From a virus: a stretch of 58,954 nucleotides of DNA. A program made the translations under genes and the position numbers. The DNA lies in the IMG/VR virus record IMGVR_UViG_3300035698_003405, positions 1-58,954 of that record; one strand, 5' to 3'. How positions within the stretch are numbered: the stretch's first letter is position 1; the number at the start of each line of letters is the position of its first letter. This document shows, piece by piece, positions 37,253 through 45,368 of the stretch. Below the pieces are notes generated by a model that saw nothing but the letters and a program-made list of their open reading frames with translations, was not told where the DNA came from and searched no databases.

Positions 37253-37573
37253 TTATACAGTAGCTACGAGCTTCTTACCTACCCGGAAGCCCGCTCTGTC
37301 CGAGGTCCAAACCCCTATAGCGGTGGTGATCTCACCTTGGGCTTCCCAACTTCCCTCTGCGTCTATGTCGCCTAGGATCGTGACGTACTTAATCTTGCCG
37401 TCTGTACCATCCGTGTTCAGTATTGCCGTGCGTTCCTCAACCGTTCCGTTGGGCTTGGTGAAAAGCATCTTTAGATTTGTGTTATCCGAGACATCAAGTA
37501 TCGCTACCCCGTCTCGTATGGTTGCGACGATATCCGTCCCAACGTCACCTACTCTAATTACTTCCTCGGTCAT
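37253..37573 (-). CDS. Small baseplate/fibre-type structural protein (BppU N-term-like)
   Basis: 106 aa. The start IRVGDVGTDIVATIRDGVAI followed by DVSDNTNLKMLFTKPNGTV and a Gly/Trp-containing strand (ILGDIDAEGSWEAQ) resembles the N-terminal beta-sandwich of BppU-like upper baseplate or fibre adaptor proteins. Placed between two repeat-rich structural genes. The family link is by eye and tentative. Confidence 0.45.
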   Translation of the reverse strand: MTEEVIRVGDVGTDIVATIRDGVAILDVSDNTNLKMLFTKPNGTVEERTAILNTDGTDGKIKYVTILGDIDAEGSWEAQGEITTAIGVWTSDRAGFRVGKKLVATV

Positions 37574-37577
37574 CGGG

Positions 37578-38477
37578 CTAAACCTCCAAATTCAATGTAA
37601 CTATTTTACCAATCGTAAGGTCGAGCGCTAAGACCTTGTTTACCGACAAATCAATCCCGAAGATAATTAAACTGGGGGTGGAGAGACCTGACAGAGGTAG
37701 AGCATAGCTGGTTTCAAGCGCCATACCAAGACGTACCATGCGTTCGATTGATATACTGTTGGCGGTCTCGGTCTCAAGCGCGAAACCAACCTGAACTGCT
37801 CTTGCCTCATTAATCGCATTTACTGTTTCTGTGGATACGGGCAGGCCAACTTTAACAATTCGTTGGATACCCAGACTAGCTATTAGTGTGTCTACCTCGG
37901 AGGCAAGACCAAGGTTTATCCTATTGAATATATCGTAACCTATATTAAGGCCCGTGTCTGTTGTTGAGGGTAACCCTAGATTAAACCCGTGCGCTATTGT
38001 AGCAGGGAAACTTGTATCCGCACTAGCAGCAATACCTATAGGATAAGCCCGCTGTACTTGAAGGGGTAGAGTCGTGTCCGTTTCGGATGCAAGGCCAAGG
38101 GTTATCAACCGCTGTATACTAGCCGATAAGGCAGTATCTACCTCAGAGGCTATACCTAACTGTATTATATCTGTCAGTGCAAGAGAGAACGCGCTGTCAG
38201 TCTCAGACACAAGTCCGAGTCGTACCGCTCTAGCTAGTCCTGTGGGTAGGGCCGTAGCCGTCTCAGCGGCTATTCCTATATTGGTGCCCTTTCCTAGGGA
38301 TAAAGGTAGCCCTGTCTCCGTGTCGGAGCTAAGTCCGATAGATAGCCTACGTTGCAGGGTGATAGGTAAGGCTGTGTCTGTCTCCGCAGAAATAGATACA
38401 GATACACCCCCGCTGGCTTCCTCCGCTGGCTCAGAGGAAAAGGGTACTTCTGATAGGGAAGTGTTGCCTAGTAACAT
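37578..38477 (-). CDS. Protein of twelve 20-residue repeats (beta-solenoid-like)
   Basis: 299 aa. From residue about 20 to 265 the sequence consists of about twelve repeats of 20-22 aa with the pattern (I/V)xLG(L/I)AxE(T/S)DTALPLxxxR, for example LGLASETDTTLPLQVQRAYP. The regular strand-turn spacing suggests a beta-solenoid or stacked fibre. The C-terminus (NKVLALDLTIGKIVTLNLEV) continues as strands. It is 5 bases from the 37573 gene. Likely a virion or fibre component; no known family. Confidence 0.55.
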   Translation of the reverse strand: MLLGNTSLSEVPFSSEPAEEASGGVSVSISAETDTALPITLQRRLSIGLSSDTETGLPLSLGKGTNIGIAAETATALPTGLARAVRLGLVSETDSAFSLALTDIIQLGIASEVDTALSASIQRLITLGLASETDTTLPLQVQRAYPIGIAASADTSFPATIAHGFNLGLPSTTDTGLNIGYDIFNRINLGLASEVDTLIASLGIQRIVKVGLPVSTETVNAINEARAVQVGFALETETANSISIERMVRLGMALETSYALPLSGLSTPSLIIFGIDLSVNKVLALDLTIGKIVTLNLEV

Positions 38478-38480
38478 ATC

Positions 38481-38903
38481 CTACGCCTCTGTAGGTGGTT
38501 CGCCCGGCCAACCTGAGTTTGCCGACACGTCGATGTCCAGAATGTCTTGAACTTTTTGTAGTTCCGTTTTGGCACCGTCTGCGGCAATCGCCATAACAGA
38601 AGCCTCGATAACCGCACTATTAGCGCGCACAGCTTCGATCCACCCCCAACAATCATCGAGATAATCCGAACGGCTATTTTGCCCGGTCGTCAAGGTTCCA
38701 CCTTTAGCGACGGTGTTGGTATATTTCGTCGCTTCTGCGAGCATGTTGCTTTGCGTGTACGTTGGATAGGCACCGACAATTTTATGGCCCGCGAACGTCT
38801 TGGTGATAATAACTTGAGCCTCGACCGCCGCCGCTAAACAGTAAGCGTCCGTCATGTCTTGGGTCGAGCCGTCAGGCTTTGTAATGCTCCTAAGAGAAGT
38901 CAT
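38481..38903 (-). CDS. Hypothetical structural-region protein
   Basis: 140 aa, predominantly helical (LAAAVEAQVIITKTFAGHK, YLDDCWGWIEAVRANSAVIE). Lies between the repeat protein and a tail-type protein, only 3 bases from each. Some phage proteins of this size and place help join tail fibres, but no motif supports that here. Confidence 0.5.
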   Translation of the reverse strand: MTSLRSITKPDGSTQDMTDAYCLAAAVEAQVIITKTFAGHKIVGAYPTYTQSNMLAEATKYTNTVAKGGTLTTGQNSRSDYLDDCWGWIEAVRANSAVIEASVMAIAADGAKTELQKVQDILDIDVSANSGWPGEPPTEA

Positions 38904-38905
38904 AA

Positions 38906-39856
38906 TTAAATCAACTTATATTGGAGGTATCCAGCATTCCCGTTACGGATAGTGCTTTTAGCTGGACATGTTGAGGGAAGATCAGCGAGACCGCCCGCGA
39001 GTGAACCACCGTACAGCCACGGACCGCTATTCGGGTCGCGGAAGTCGCTGTCGCTCCACCCCGTCGCAAAGGTGTGCATACCCGTGCTGGCGTAGGTGCC
39101 AAATGCGGAGCTGCCGCCTGTGCCATAAATTTGCAGGGCATTACTCGTTGATCGTGCAGCCAGATAATGTAGGCCGGGGGTCAGGAGCGTGTCTAACCCG
39201 GTAATGGATTTAACGCCGGTTGTGGAACAGTCAGTGTTGCCCGATGCGAGCAATGTCAAAGGCTCTCCGTCCGCGCCACTGTTATACATTCCAATGCCGA
39301 TCTCACGACCGGCGGAATTACCTGCGTTACAGTGAATGCGAATTTCATCGAGCTTGCATATTTGTTCGATCTGAACAGGCCATGCCACAAGCTGAGAGGC
39401 ACCCACCATATACGACCCATGTAGGGCGTCAGTCCAATCGTTATTAGCTAAAAAAGGTCCGAGCCAGACGCCAATTTGCTGCATCCCCCCGCCCGTGGGC
39501 AAGGCCGCCGCCGGGGCAACAACGAACAAATCAGGCGTCGCGCTCGACCAGTTCACCGCAGCGCCGCCGTTCCACGCGCCTATACTACTGAGAGCGGACG
39601 CAACTATAGGCTCTACCGCTGCATCGTTAGCAAACCTTGAGCCTCCGGCTCCCCCTACGTCATATACTGCTTTAGTGCGCGGGGCTTCAACATCTCCTAA
39701 ACCATTAGGTTGAGCCACGCTATCGAAGCCAAGCTTCTTCCACCCCCAAGAGGCCATGCCGCTGAGTAACTGGGATATAGCATCGCCTGTGGTGGCCCCA
39801 CGCATTCCCCTTAGAGGGTAGGGTAACCCACCTGTACGGTAAATCTCGGCCTTCAT
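38906..39856 (-). CDS. Putative tail or fibre structural protein
   Basis: 316 aa. Gly/Ala/Ser-rich beta protein; a jelly-roll-like part (LDEIRIHCNAGNSAGREIGI, then GLDTLLTPGLHYLAARST) resembles carbohydrate-binding or fibre-tip modules of phages. Encoded in the block that begins at the 40495-40523 promoter. Exact role unknown. Confidence 0.5.
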   Translation of the reverse strand: MKAEIYRTGGLPYPLRGMRGATTGDAISQLLSGMASWGWKKLGFDSVAQPNGLGDVEAPRTKAVYDVGGAGGSRFANDAAVEPIVASALSSIGAWNGGAAVNWSSATPDLFVVAPAAALPTGGGMQQIGVWLGPFLANNDWTDALHGSYMVGASQLVAWPVQIEQICKLDEIRIHCNAGNSAGREIGIGMYNSGADGEPLTLLASGNTDCSTTGVKSITGLDTLLTPGLHYLAARSTSNALQIYGTGGSSAFGTYASTGMHTFATGWSDSDFRDPNSGPWLYGGSLAGGLADLPSTCPAKSTIRNGNAGYLQYKLI

Positions 39857-39865
39857 AAAATTAGC

Positions 39866-40456
39866 CTAGTACGAGTAGTGGACTAGCTCTGCCGCTGCGT
39901 CGTAGCCCTTTACTGTAACCAGCGAAGGGGCGGCGATGATGAGTCCCTTATCTTCCGGGATACGGATCGTTCCGTGCCCTGCTCCGGGACCGGCGGCTAT
40001 ATCTACCGCAGCGGGGAAACCTGTCCCCGTTGTAATCGCGCCGGTACCATCGTCGGAGAAGGTTACTGCGGTGCCGTCCTCGGCGAGAGCTTTAGTCAGC
40101 GCAAGCTGTATGTTACCCGCGTCTGTAGCAATGATGTAGTAATCAGTGGTGCCGACGATACCTGTCGGGAGAGTTGTTACAGCCTCGATAAGATAAGGCC
40201 CCTGCCCGGTGGTAAATCCGTGCGCTGCGGCTGCAAAACTGTTGGTGGCGTTAGCCGGGGTCAGTGTACGGGAAACGTAGTCACCTATACGTGCCCGGAA
40301 GGTGTTCTTCTGCGATAGAAGGACAACGATCTCCGCATCTGTCGGAGGAGTAATCAGCGTTACGGCGACACCGAAAATCGTGTCAAGTGAACCGTTAATA
40401 GTCAACGCGCCCATGTCGGCTGCGCCGATCTTTCTAGCACCGTAGAGATTGCTCAT
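39866..40456 (-). CDS. Putative minor structural protein
   Basis: 196 aa. A central segment (HGFTTGQGPYLIE, TDYYIIATDAGNIQLALTK) matches a beta module repeated in many phage tail proteins, where it alternates with FSDDGTG-type turns as here. Its N-terminal 80 residues form another small beta domain. First gene behind the promoter at 40495-40523, with ACAGGAGCAATT before the ATG. Confidence 0.55.
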   Translation of the reverse strand: MSNLYGARKIGAADMGALTINGSLDTIFGVAVTLITPPTDAEIVVLLSQKNTFRARIGDYVSRTLTPANATNSFAAAAHGFTTGQGPYLIEAVTTLPTGIVGTTDYYIIATDAGNIQLALTKALAEDGTAVTFSDDGTGAITTGTGFPAAVDIAAGPGAGHGTIRIPEDKGLIIAAPSLVTVKGYDAAAELVHYSY

Positions 40457-40494
40457 AATTGCTCCTGTAAATCCGGGGTTCAGCGTGTTGGAGC

Positions 40495-40523
40495 AATATA
40501 AGGCAAACTAGCTAGTTCTTCAA
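40495..40523 (-). promoter_or_regulatory. Sigma70-type promoter for the 40456 gene block
   Basis: Minus strand TTGAAG (40518-40523), 17-bp spacer, TATATT (40495-40500), in the gap after the o-spanin stop. Confidence 0.65.
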
Positions 40524-40526
40524 CGT

Positions 40527-40991
40527 TTATTTATCAGTGGCTCCCGGGCGTAGTATATCGTCGCCTCTTCGGTAGAAGTCGATTACCGCCCGAAGTTGCA
40601 GGATGTATAGAAGCACTCGCTGATTATACTGCCCCTCGCTTAACCAATCTTGATCCGACATCCCAAACCATACACCGTCAAGCGGCTCAAGCTCGGCCTT
40701 GCGGTCACTTTTCCATTCAGTGTTACCTGAAGTGAATACCCTGACTTCAGGGGCGCTCTGCTCCGGGATTGGTGGCGGTAGGGGCGGGTGGAAGCGCTGT
40801 ATTGGCTCCACCACCGTCTGTATCTGCACTAAAGGTGCTGGCTTCAGTAAATTGCTTCCGCACCCGGCCAATAGCACGGGTAGAGATACGGCCAACAAGG
40901 TTAGGACGCCCGGTCGCCGCCCGGTCGATTCTGTTTCGCATATTGTTGTATCTGTTGGAGTAGTCTTCAGATTTCGCTGTGAGTGCCGCAT
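40527..40991 (-). CDS. o-spanin (Rz1-like outer-membrane lipoprotein)
   Basis: 154 aa with a lipobox L-A-G-C at about residue 41-44 after a hydrophobic stretch (VLTLLAVSLPVLLAGC). Next come a Pro-rich region (FHPPLPPPIPE), typical of Rz1 proteins, and a charged C-terminal part. It would sit in the outer membrane and pair with the i-spanin to fuse both membranes at lysis. About half of the gene overlaps the i-spanin gene in another frame. The N-terminus before the signal segment is long, so a later start is possible. Confidence 0.75.
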   Translation of the reverse strand: MRHSQRNLKTTPTDTTICETESTGRRPGVLTLLAVSLPVLLAGCGSNLLKPAPLVQIQTVVEPIQRFHPPLPPPIPEQSAPEVRVFTSGNTEWKSDRKAELEPLDGVWFGMSDQDWLSEGQYNQRVLLYILQLRAVIDFYRRGDDILRPGATDK

Positions 40992-41238
40992 TTGTATCTC
41001 CTAAACGAAGTATCTTTATTTGATCGTCGCGCCGTCGATCTTTAAGGGTGTTGATGCTTTCTTCTAGTTGCGCCTTTGCGTTATCAAAGGTCAACCTATC
41101 GGCTACCCGGGCGGTCTCTGATATGGCTTTCTGCTCAATGAGGGTATCGACCCGACCATTAAGGTACCACACTGTTGCACCTAGTCCCGCTATGATCGTA
41201 AGGGCTATTGCCCCAATGATAAGTTGTATCTGTCCCAT
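40747..41238 (-). CDS. i-spanin (Rz-like inner-membrane protein)
   Basis: 163 aa. A single N-terminal membrane span (LIIGAIALTIIAGLGATVWY) is followed by a long coiled-coil helix (ISETARVADRLTFDNAKAQL and onward) and a Pro/Ala-rich end. This is the usual make-up of Rz-type spanins, which cross the periplasm to meet the o-spanin. Its 3' half holds the o-spanin gene in another frame. It follows the TTG-start holin candidate. Confidence 0.75.
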   Translation of the reverse strand: MGQIQLIIGAIALTIIAGLGATVWYLNGRVDTLIEQKAISETARVADRLTFDNAKAQLEESINTLKDRRRDDQIKILRLGDTNAALTAKSEDYSNRYNNMRNRIDRAATGRPNLVGRISTRAIGRVRKQFTEASTFSADTDGGGANTALPPAPTATNPGAERP

Positions 41239-41474
41239 TAATTACCTGCCGGGTTTTTGCCTTCCCATACCGCGCCGAAAACATAGGAGCCGACGATACA
41301 GGTAAGGCATATGAAGGAAAACATGACCGCCGTTTCAGCGGGCTTGGTATCTAGTTCTTTATATAATACGTAGGTAATAACCAGCCCGCAAAATAAGGAA
41401 ATCGCCAGCATATACCGGCGTCTGTTTTTCCATGAAGGCTCTACGTGTTTCGGGTCGTTTGCAGACGTTTGCAA
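41238..41474 (-). CDS. Two-span membrane protein, holin candidate
   Basis: 78 aa. Starts at TTG 41474, preceded by GGAGG at 7 bases. Two hydrophobic segments (YMLAISLFCGLVITYVLY and VMFSFICLTCIVGSYVF) with a short hairpin between fit a class II holin, though a simple membrane protein is possible. It lies between endolysin and i-spanin. The palindrome copy 13 forms its first codons, and a later ATG at residue 22 is an alternative start. Confidence 0.55.
   Translation of the reverse strand: MQTSANDPKHVEPSWKNRRRYMLAISLFCGLVITYVLYKELDTKPAETAVMFSFICLTCIVGSYVFGAVWEGKNPAGN
41459..41474 (-). repeat. Palindrome copy 13, at a TTG start codon
   Basis: TTGCAGACGTTTGCAA; read on the minus strand its first three bases are the TTG start of the holin candidate. 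Confidence 0.8.
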
Positions 41475-41476
41475 AA

Positions 41477-41878
41477 CTAATCCTCCGCTAGCTCAAAGTG
41501 CGGTAAATCCTTGAAGTTGTGTTCGGCATAGTCTCCATCCATATCCCAATCGGCCCCCCATATAATAGGGATATCCAATCGGTTTGCGGTTCTGACGACT
41601 AGCTGCCCGAGTTCGAACATTTTATCTTCGTCCTCGTACTGTGAAGGCCAAGGTACGATGTCTACTGCATGGCTTGGGGTTTTATTGTGCTTACTGTTGG
41701 GCCAACGCACCTTGGTACGCTGCGGGGTAGCGTCGAAGTACCCGTTCTGGGTTTCCTTGTCCCGCTCACCCTCTATGACGGAGAAGTCGTAGACCTTAAT
41801 ACACTCCTCCATTAGCCGAACCATATCGGGGTGGCAGGTATTCAACCGGCGTCGTGACACGGTACCGAAGGCGGGCAT
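41477..41878 (-). CDS. Endolysin, L-alanyl-D-glutamate peptidase (M15-like)
   Basis: 133 aa, a usual length for T5-type endolysins. Zinc ligands and active residues fit the M15 VanY/CwlK pattern: His in SKHNKTPSHAVDIVPWP, Asp in AVDIV and His in DLPHFEL near the end. It would cut the peptide side chain of peptidoglycan at lysis. No signal peptide, so it depends on a holin. Neighbours on both sides are membrane proteins of the lysis region. Confidence 0.8.
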   Translation of the reverse strand: MPAFGTVSRRRLNTCHPDMVRLMEECIKVYDFSVIEGERDKETQNGYFDATPQRTKVRWPNSKHNKTPSHAVDIVPWPSQYEDEDKMFELGQLVVRTANRLDIPIIWGADWDMDGDYAEHNFKDLPHFELAED

Positions 41879-41881
41879 GGG

Positions 41882-42388
41882 TTAACCTCGTATGTTTAGG
41901 TTGAGGGGGACTACATTATAGGTATGTACTCGTCCATCTGGGCATGTATACTTCGGGCGTATTACTAAACTCCAAAGCCCGGACGGGGCAGACCGTACAT
42001 CATAAGTTAGATCAACATATTCCACCCCTACTGGACCCTGCCGCGCTTGGCTACCCGGGGAGAAACTATCCAAGGTGCCTTCCGGGTCATCGGGAAACCA
42101 ATCATCCTTATCCGTACGGGAGACTAAGCGACTTTGAACTGATATAGGGCAATCGGCTCTGACCTTCACCCGCCAAAATCGTACACGGGCCATTTTTCCT
42201 TTACCGACGCTTGGGGTTAGCATCTCTACTTTGACTATGGTCATTGGGGGTCGATGGTCCTGCGTCACGTAATCGTAAGTCCATGTGCCAAAATAGGCTA
42301 GCGTAAATGCTAACCCTAAGACTACTAATACATAAATCGTGCGAAAACTGCTACTCATGGCAGTTATATCCCGTAGGTATTTCTGCAT
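41882..42388 (-). CDS. Membrane-anchored protein of unknown function
   Basis: 168 aa. One N-terminal membrane span (IYVLVVLGLAFTLAYFGTW) then a beta-rich domain with two Cys (ADCP, YTCP), probably in the periplasm. The ATG at 42388 has GAGGG at 5 bases. It lies in the lysis block, so roles in lysis timing or envelope exclusion are possible, but no family is recognised. Confidence 0.55.
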   Translation of the reverse strand: MQKYLRDITAMSSSFRTIYVLVVLGLAFTLAYFGTWTYDYVTQDHRPPMTIVKVEMLTPSVGKGKMARVRFWRVKVRADCPISVQSRLVSRTDKDDWFPDDPEGTLDSFSPGSQARQGPVGVEYVDLTYDVRSAPSGLWSLVIRPKYTCPDGRVHTYNVVPLNLNIRG

Positions 42389-42390
42389 CG

Positions 42391-42636
42391 CTACCCTCCT
42401 CCGGCTTTAATACCGGCCTTCATTACGGTAAGAATCTGATTACCCATACCCATAATGCTACCTCCAACTAGTACCGCTACAACCGTCCAGCCTACCTTGG
42501 AGCCGTTCTCGCAGCGTTTTCGGGTCTGGGTTGTGAAAGCGGAGTTGGCTTTTAGCTCGGCCATCCCTTCCGGGGTCCTGAGATCAATACCACCGCGTTC
42601 AAGATCGTCTAATATACGCTTGTCTTCGTCAACCAT
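42391..42636 (-). CDS. Single-span membrane protein, second holin candidate
   Basis: 81 aa. A charged helical N-terminal half is followed by one hydrophobic segment (VGWTVVAVLVGGSIMGMGN) near the C-terminus, and a Gly-rich tail. It may be a holin or antiholin, as it opens the lysis block. AGGA precedes the ATG. Confidence 0.45.
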   Translation of the reverse strand: MVDEDKRILDDLERGGIDLRTPEGMAELKANSAFTTQTRKRCENGSKVGWTVVAVLVGGSIMGMGNQILTVMKAGIKAGGG

Positions 42637-42717
42637 AGTTAATGTAATCCTAAATTAGTATAGTGGCCCACATACACTTAAGTTATACATCAGGTGGTTA
42701 TGTTTAAGATGGCTTCT

Positions 42718-43140
42718 TTAGAACTTAATAGTTCCCTTTGAAGACTCTTGTAGTATATCAACATCCTCAGAAGAAGCAAGGTTGTATATATCTACCCGAC
42801 TATCTGCCATAAGTGAAAGTAATACCCGGCTTTGAGCCGCCGCTATACTGTTAAGCTGCCTCATATTATTTCGCACCGCTTCGTCGGTTACTAGCCGGTT
42901 CCGTATGATAGGAGTGCGCACCACATGATTATCTTCGATGGTATTACTATACCCGGCTATCTCCTGCACGAGGCTATCATAGTTTTCGGGCAGGGGTTCG
43001 GTCACATTAATACGGGCGGCTTTTCGGCCATTACGTAACGTCCTGATTTGGTCGGGGTCCTCTATATTGAGGGTCCTTATACCTATGACTATTTCCGAGT
43101 CATCTTCCAGAAGGTTAATCATCGAGTATTCTTGTGTCAT
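42718..43140 (-). CDS. Hypothetical protein downstream of the QueC-like genes
   Basis: 140 aa. Helical with a conserved-looking charged start (SMINLLEDDSEIVIGI) and a basic middle (TLRNGRKAARINV). It starts 2 bases after the stop of the last QueC-like gene and is likely co-translated with it; it might be an acceptor or partner. No domain recognised. The gap 42637-42717 shows AT-rich sequence with a possible TATACT but no clear -35. Confidence 0.5.
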   Translation of the reverse strand: MTQEYSMINLLEDDSEIVIGIRTLNIEDPDQIRTLRNGRKAARINVTEPLPENYDSLVQEIAGYSNTIEDNHVVRTPIIRNRLVTDEAVRNNMRQLNSIAAAQSRVLLSLMADSRVDIYNLASSEDVDILQESSKGTIKF

Positions 43141-43142
43141 GT

Positions 43143-43934
43143 CTAATCCAGTATTCCATATGCTTCTAAAACTTGCTCGGCCAGCGGTAAATTAACCGGC
43201 CACTTAAATACCTCATGGTCGCGTACTTGCATAGCGTTACCCGGCAGATGGTCTAACAAAGTACGATGCATCTCCTCATCCGACATGTCTGAGTCCGCCA
43301 GCTTCTTAGCCATGCTGCGCCTGCCGCACGTCCTGCACTGTCCGCAAGGATCATAATATCCATTTACTGCTTGTGGGTTAAGGCAGGATATCGTCAGGTC
43401 AATAAGTCCTCTTGGTACGGTTCGGAATGCAGTTCCCTTTGTCCAATGCTCTATAGGGTTAACCATGAATGCGGGCCGTACTGTTTCTTTGCCCCGATAA
43501 ATCATACGGCGCTCAAATGCTCCGCCGCTTCCCATGAGATTTTGAAACGAGTCATACACATGGCAGATATCCGTATACATACGATCCGTGGCTATCCGAC
43601 CCGTCGCTAAGATACTAGCGTTCTGTAGGAATAGTTGATGCGTCCCTATCCACGCCACCCACATATGAGGGTTATACCATAACCTACCACTAACAGCCGG
43701 GAAATCGTGGCGACTGATACTATGAGTAAAAGGACGACAATTAGCCTCCAACCACTCAAGAACCATTCGAACGTGTACCTTTTCGGCGTCTGCGGCATGG
43801 GGTCTCTCCACTCTGTTATAATTAAAGTTGGCGTGATGTAAGTGTATCTCGTGTTTTACCGGCCATTGTTCCAGTAGATGATACGCCAGCGCCGTACTAT
43901 CCAAGCCCCCTGAGAGCATTACTACGATCTTCAT
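43143..43934 (-). CDS. QueC-like PP-loop ATPase, copy C
   Basis: 263 aa from the ATG at 43934 (ATGA overlap with the previous stop). PP-loop SGGLDST follows MKIVVML. A zinc site appears as SCLNP, then DPCGQCRTC, as in QueC. QueC makes 7-cyano-7-deazaguanine from carboxy-deazaguanine and ammonia with ATP. Relatives also act in antiphage systems and on proteins. A large insertion in the middle (MWVAWIGTHQLFLQNASILA) is shared loosely with copy B. Which substrate is used here is unknown. Confidence 0.75.
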   Translation of the reverse strand: MKIVVMLSGGLDSTALAYHLLEQWPVKHEIHLHHANFNYNRVERPHAADAEKVHVRMVLEWLEANCRPFTHSISRHDFPAVSGRLWYNPHMWVAWIGTHQLFLQNASILATGRIATDRMYTDICHVYDSFQNLMGSGGAFERRMIYRGKETVRPAFMVNPIEHWTKGTAFRTVPRGLIDLTISCLNPQAVNGYYDPCGQCRTCGRRSMAKKLADSDMSDEEMHRTLLDHLPGNAMQVRDHEVFKWPVNLPLAEQVLEAYGILD

Positions 43935-44698
43935 GAGGTGCGCTCCATTTCTTCGAAGTCGTTGGGCCAAGGCTTCCATTTGGGTTGATGTACCGGGCCA
44001 GATGGTGACGAGTCATTTACAGGGGTGCGACAAATTAGATCGTTTATCTCTTCCGTAGACATGCCTTGTGCTATGTACTCTCTAGCCTGCTTCCTACGTA
44101 GGCAGTTAATGCATTCGCCGCAAATTTCTACCACACCTGCATAGTTGTAGTTAGGACGCCAGCACGAAGATGTCATGTCTATAAGTTCATCCGGTAATTC
44201 AGCAAAGATATCGGCTTTTGTTTTACCTATGATAGGGGTTACCCAATGCCCCTTAAACGGCTTGCCATCTTTTGTGGTTCTTTTTGCGTTAGGAGCGCCA
44301 GCAGTCTCAGACACAAGGTCGAAGAATTGCCATGACCTATTAATATACTCAACGCCGCGTTCCGTAGTTTCCGATAGTATACGACCGGTAGCCATAACCT
44401 CTCCGAAACCGGCGTGTATCATAGACACACCCTGCATAGCGTACCATGCGTGGGCGTTAAGCTTTCGACCATTTAACTCGTGAAAGGATTCTGAGTATTC
44501 GAAGTCTCTAATATTTTCCCGGCACCAGTAGACGATAGCTCTTGTGGCGGTTTGCTCGATATCGCACCTATCCGATACAAAGTCAGGGTAGCTATATCGT
44601 AGGTGGTGAGCGTGAATATGGTGCGTGGTATTTTTTAGCAGATGCCATAGTAGGTAAGTGCTATCTAGTCCGCCCGATAGCATAGATATGATATACAT
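43931..44698 (-). CDS. QueC-like PP-loop ATPase, copy B
   Basis: 255 aa from the ATG at 44698, which overlaps the previous stop (TAATG). PP-loop SGGLDST in ISMLSGGLDSTYLLWHLL; zinc motif SCWRP...ICGECINC. Central segment GFGEVMATGRILSETTERG parallels that of copy C, so B and C are closer to each other than to A. Coupled to both neighbours. Substrate unknown. Confidence 0.75.
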   Translation of the reverse strand: MYIISMLSGGLDSTYLLWHLLKNTTHHIHAHHLRYSYPDFVSDRCDIEQTATRAIVYWCRENIRDFEYSESFHELNGRKLNAHAWYAMQGVSMIHAGFGEVMATGRILSETTERGVEYINRSWQFFDLVSETAGAPNAKRTTKDGKPFKGHWVTPIIGKTKADIFAELPDELIDMTSSCWRPNYNYAGVVEICGECINCLRRKQAREYIAQGMSTEEINDLICRTPVNDSSPSGPVHQPKWKPWPNDFEEMERTS

Positions 44699-45348
44699 TA
44701 AATCGTCCTGTGTGGTACCTTGAACTTGCTTAAGTCTTTGCAGGCAACGCATTCGCCGCAAGCCGTATATTTACCTTTATCAGACATAGGGTTACGGCAA
44801 CTCCATGTAATATCTTGCAGAGATTTAGGTAATTGTTCGTAGACTTTGCTTTTTGTGTGGTGGAGTATAGGGGTAAGCACCTTAGCGTTAGGTAATAACA
44901 GTTCGTATAGTTTGTCCCCTTGGTCCCACGCAGCACACAGGGCCGTGATATTGCTGCCCTGCCCGTGATATAGCCTACGTCCGTCCGCAACGCAAAAGAT
45001 GCCTTCAGAGAGTGCGTGGTTAGCTACCATGAGAGGCACCGTATACCATGTCGAAGCATGACTGCATGATATAAACATCCTGCTTTCGCTATACTGTATT
45101 TTACGTATGAGGTTTATTTCTTTGACGATTTCTCGACAAGCGAAGGCTTCTGCATTCTGCCTATTTTGCCAGTTTTCAAAGAATACATGGTGAGCAGAAA
45201 GTGGTACCTCTTTAGGTAGATCGCGGGCTAACTGGTATAGCACCAACGCGCTGTCCATGCCGCCAGATAAGGATACCATAACCCCGAATTCTTCGTTCAA
45301 TATACCGTTATCGGCTAATTCGGAAGTATCTAAATAATGTTTAAGCAT
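44698..45348 (-). CDS. QueC-like PP-loop ATPase, copy A
   Basis: 216 aa from the ATG at 45348; a GTG at 45360 is an alternative. The PP-loop reads SGGMDSA and the zinc motif SCRNP...ACGECVAC. Shorter than B and C, and near the usual QueC length (about 230). First of three, directly behind the adhesin-like gene and palindrome copy 14. Three tandem and diverged copies are unexpected for one synthase step. Confidence 0.72.
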   Translation of the reverse strand: MLKHYLDTSELADNGILNEEFGVMVSLSGGMDSALVLYQLARDLPKEVPLSAHHVFFENWQNRQNAEAFACREIVKEINLIRKIQYSESRMFISCSHASTWYTVPLMVANHALSEGIFCVADGRRLYHGQGSNITALCAAWDQGDKLYELLLPNAKVLTPILHHTKSKVYEQLPKSLQDITWSCRNPMSDKGKYTACGECVACKDLSKFKVPHRTI

Positions 45349-45352
45349 TTGT

Positions 45353-45368
45353 TTGCACACGTTTGCAA
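45353..45368 (-). repeat. Palindrome copy 14, intergenic
   Basis: TTGCACACGTTTGCAA between the adhesin-like stop (45369) and the first QueC-like start. No -10 box at 16-18 bp. Confidence 0.82.
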
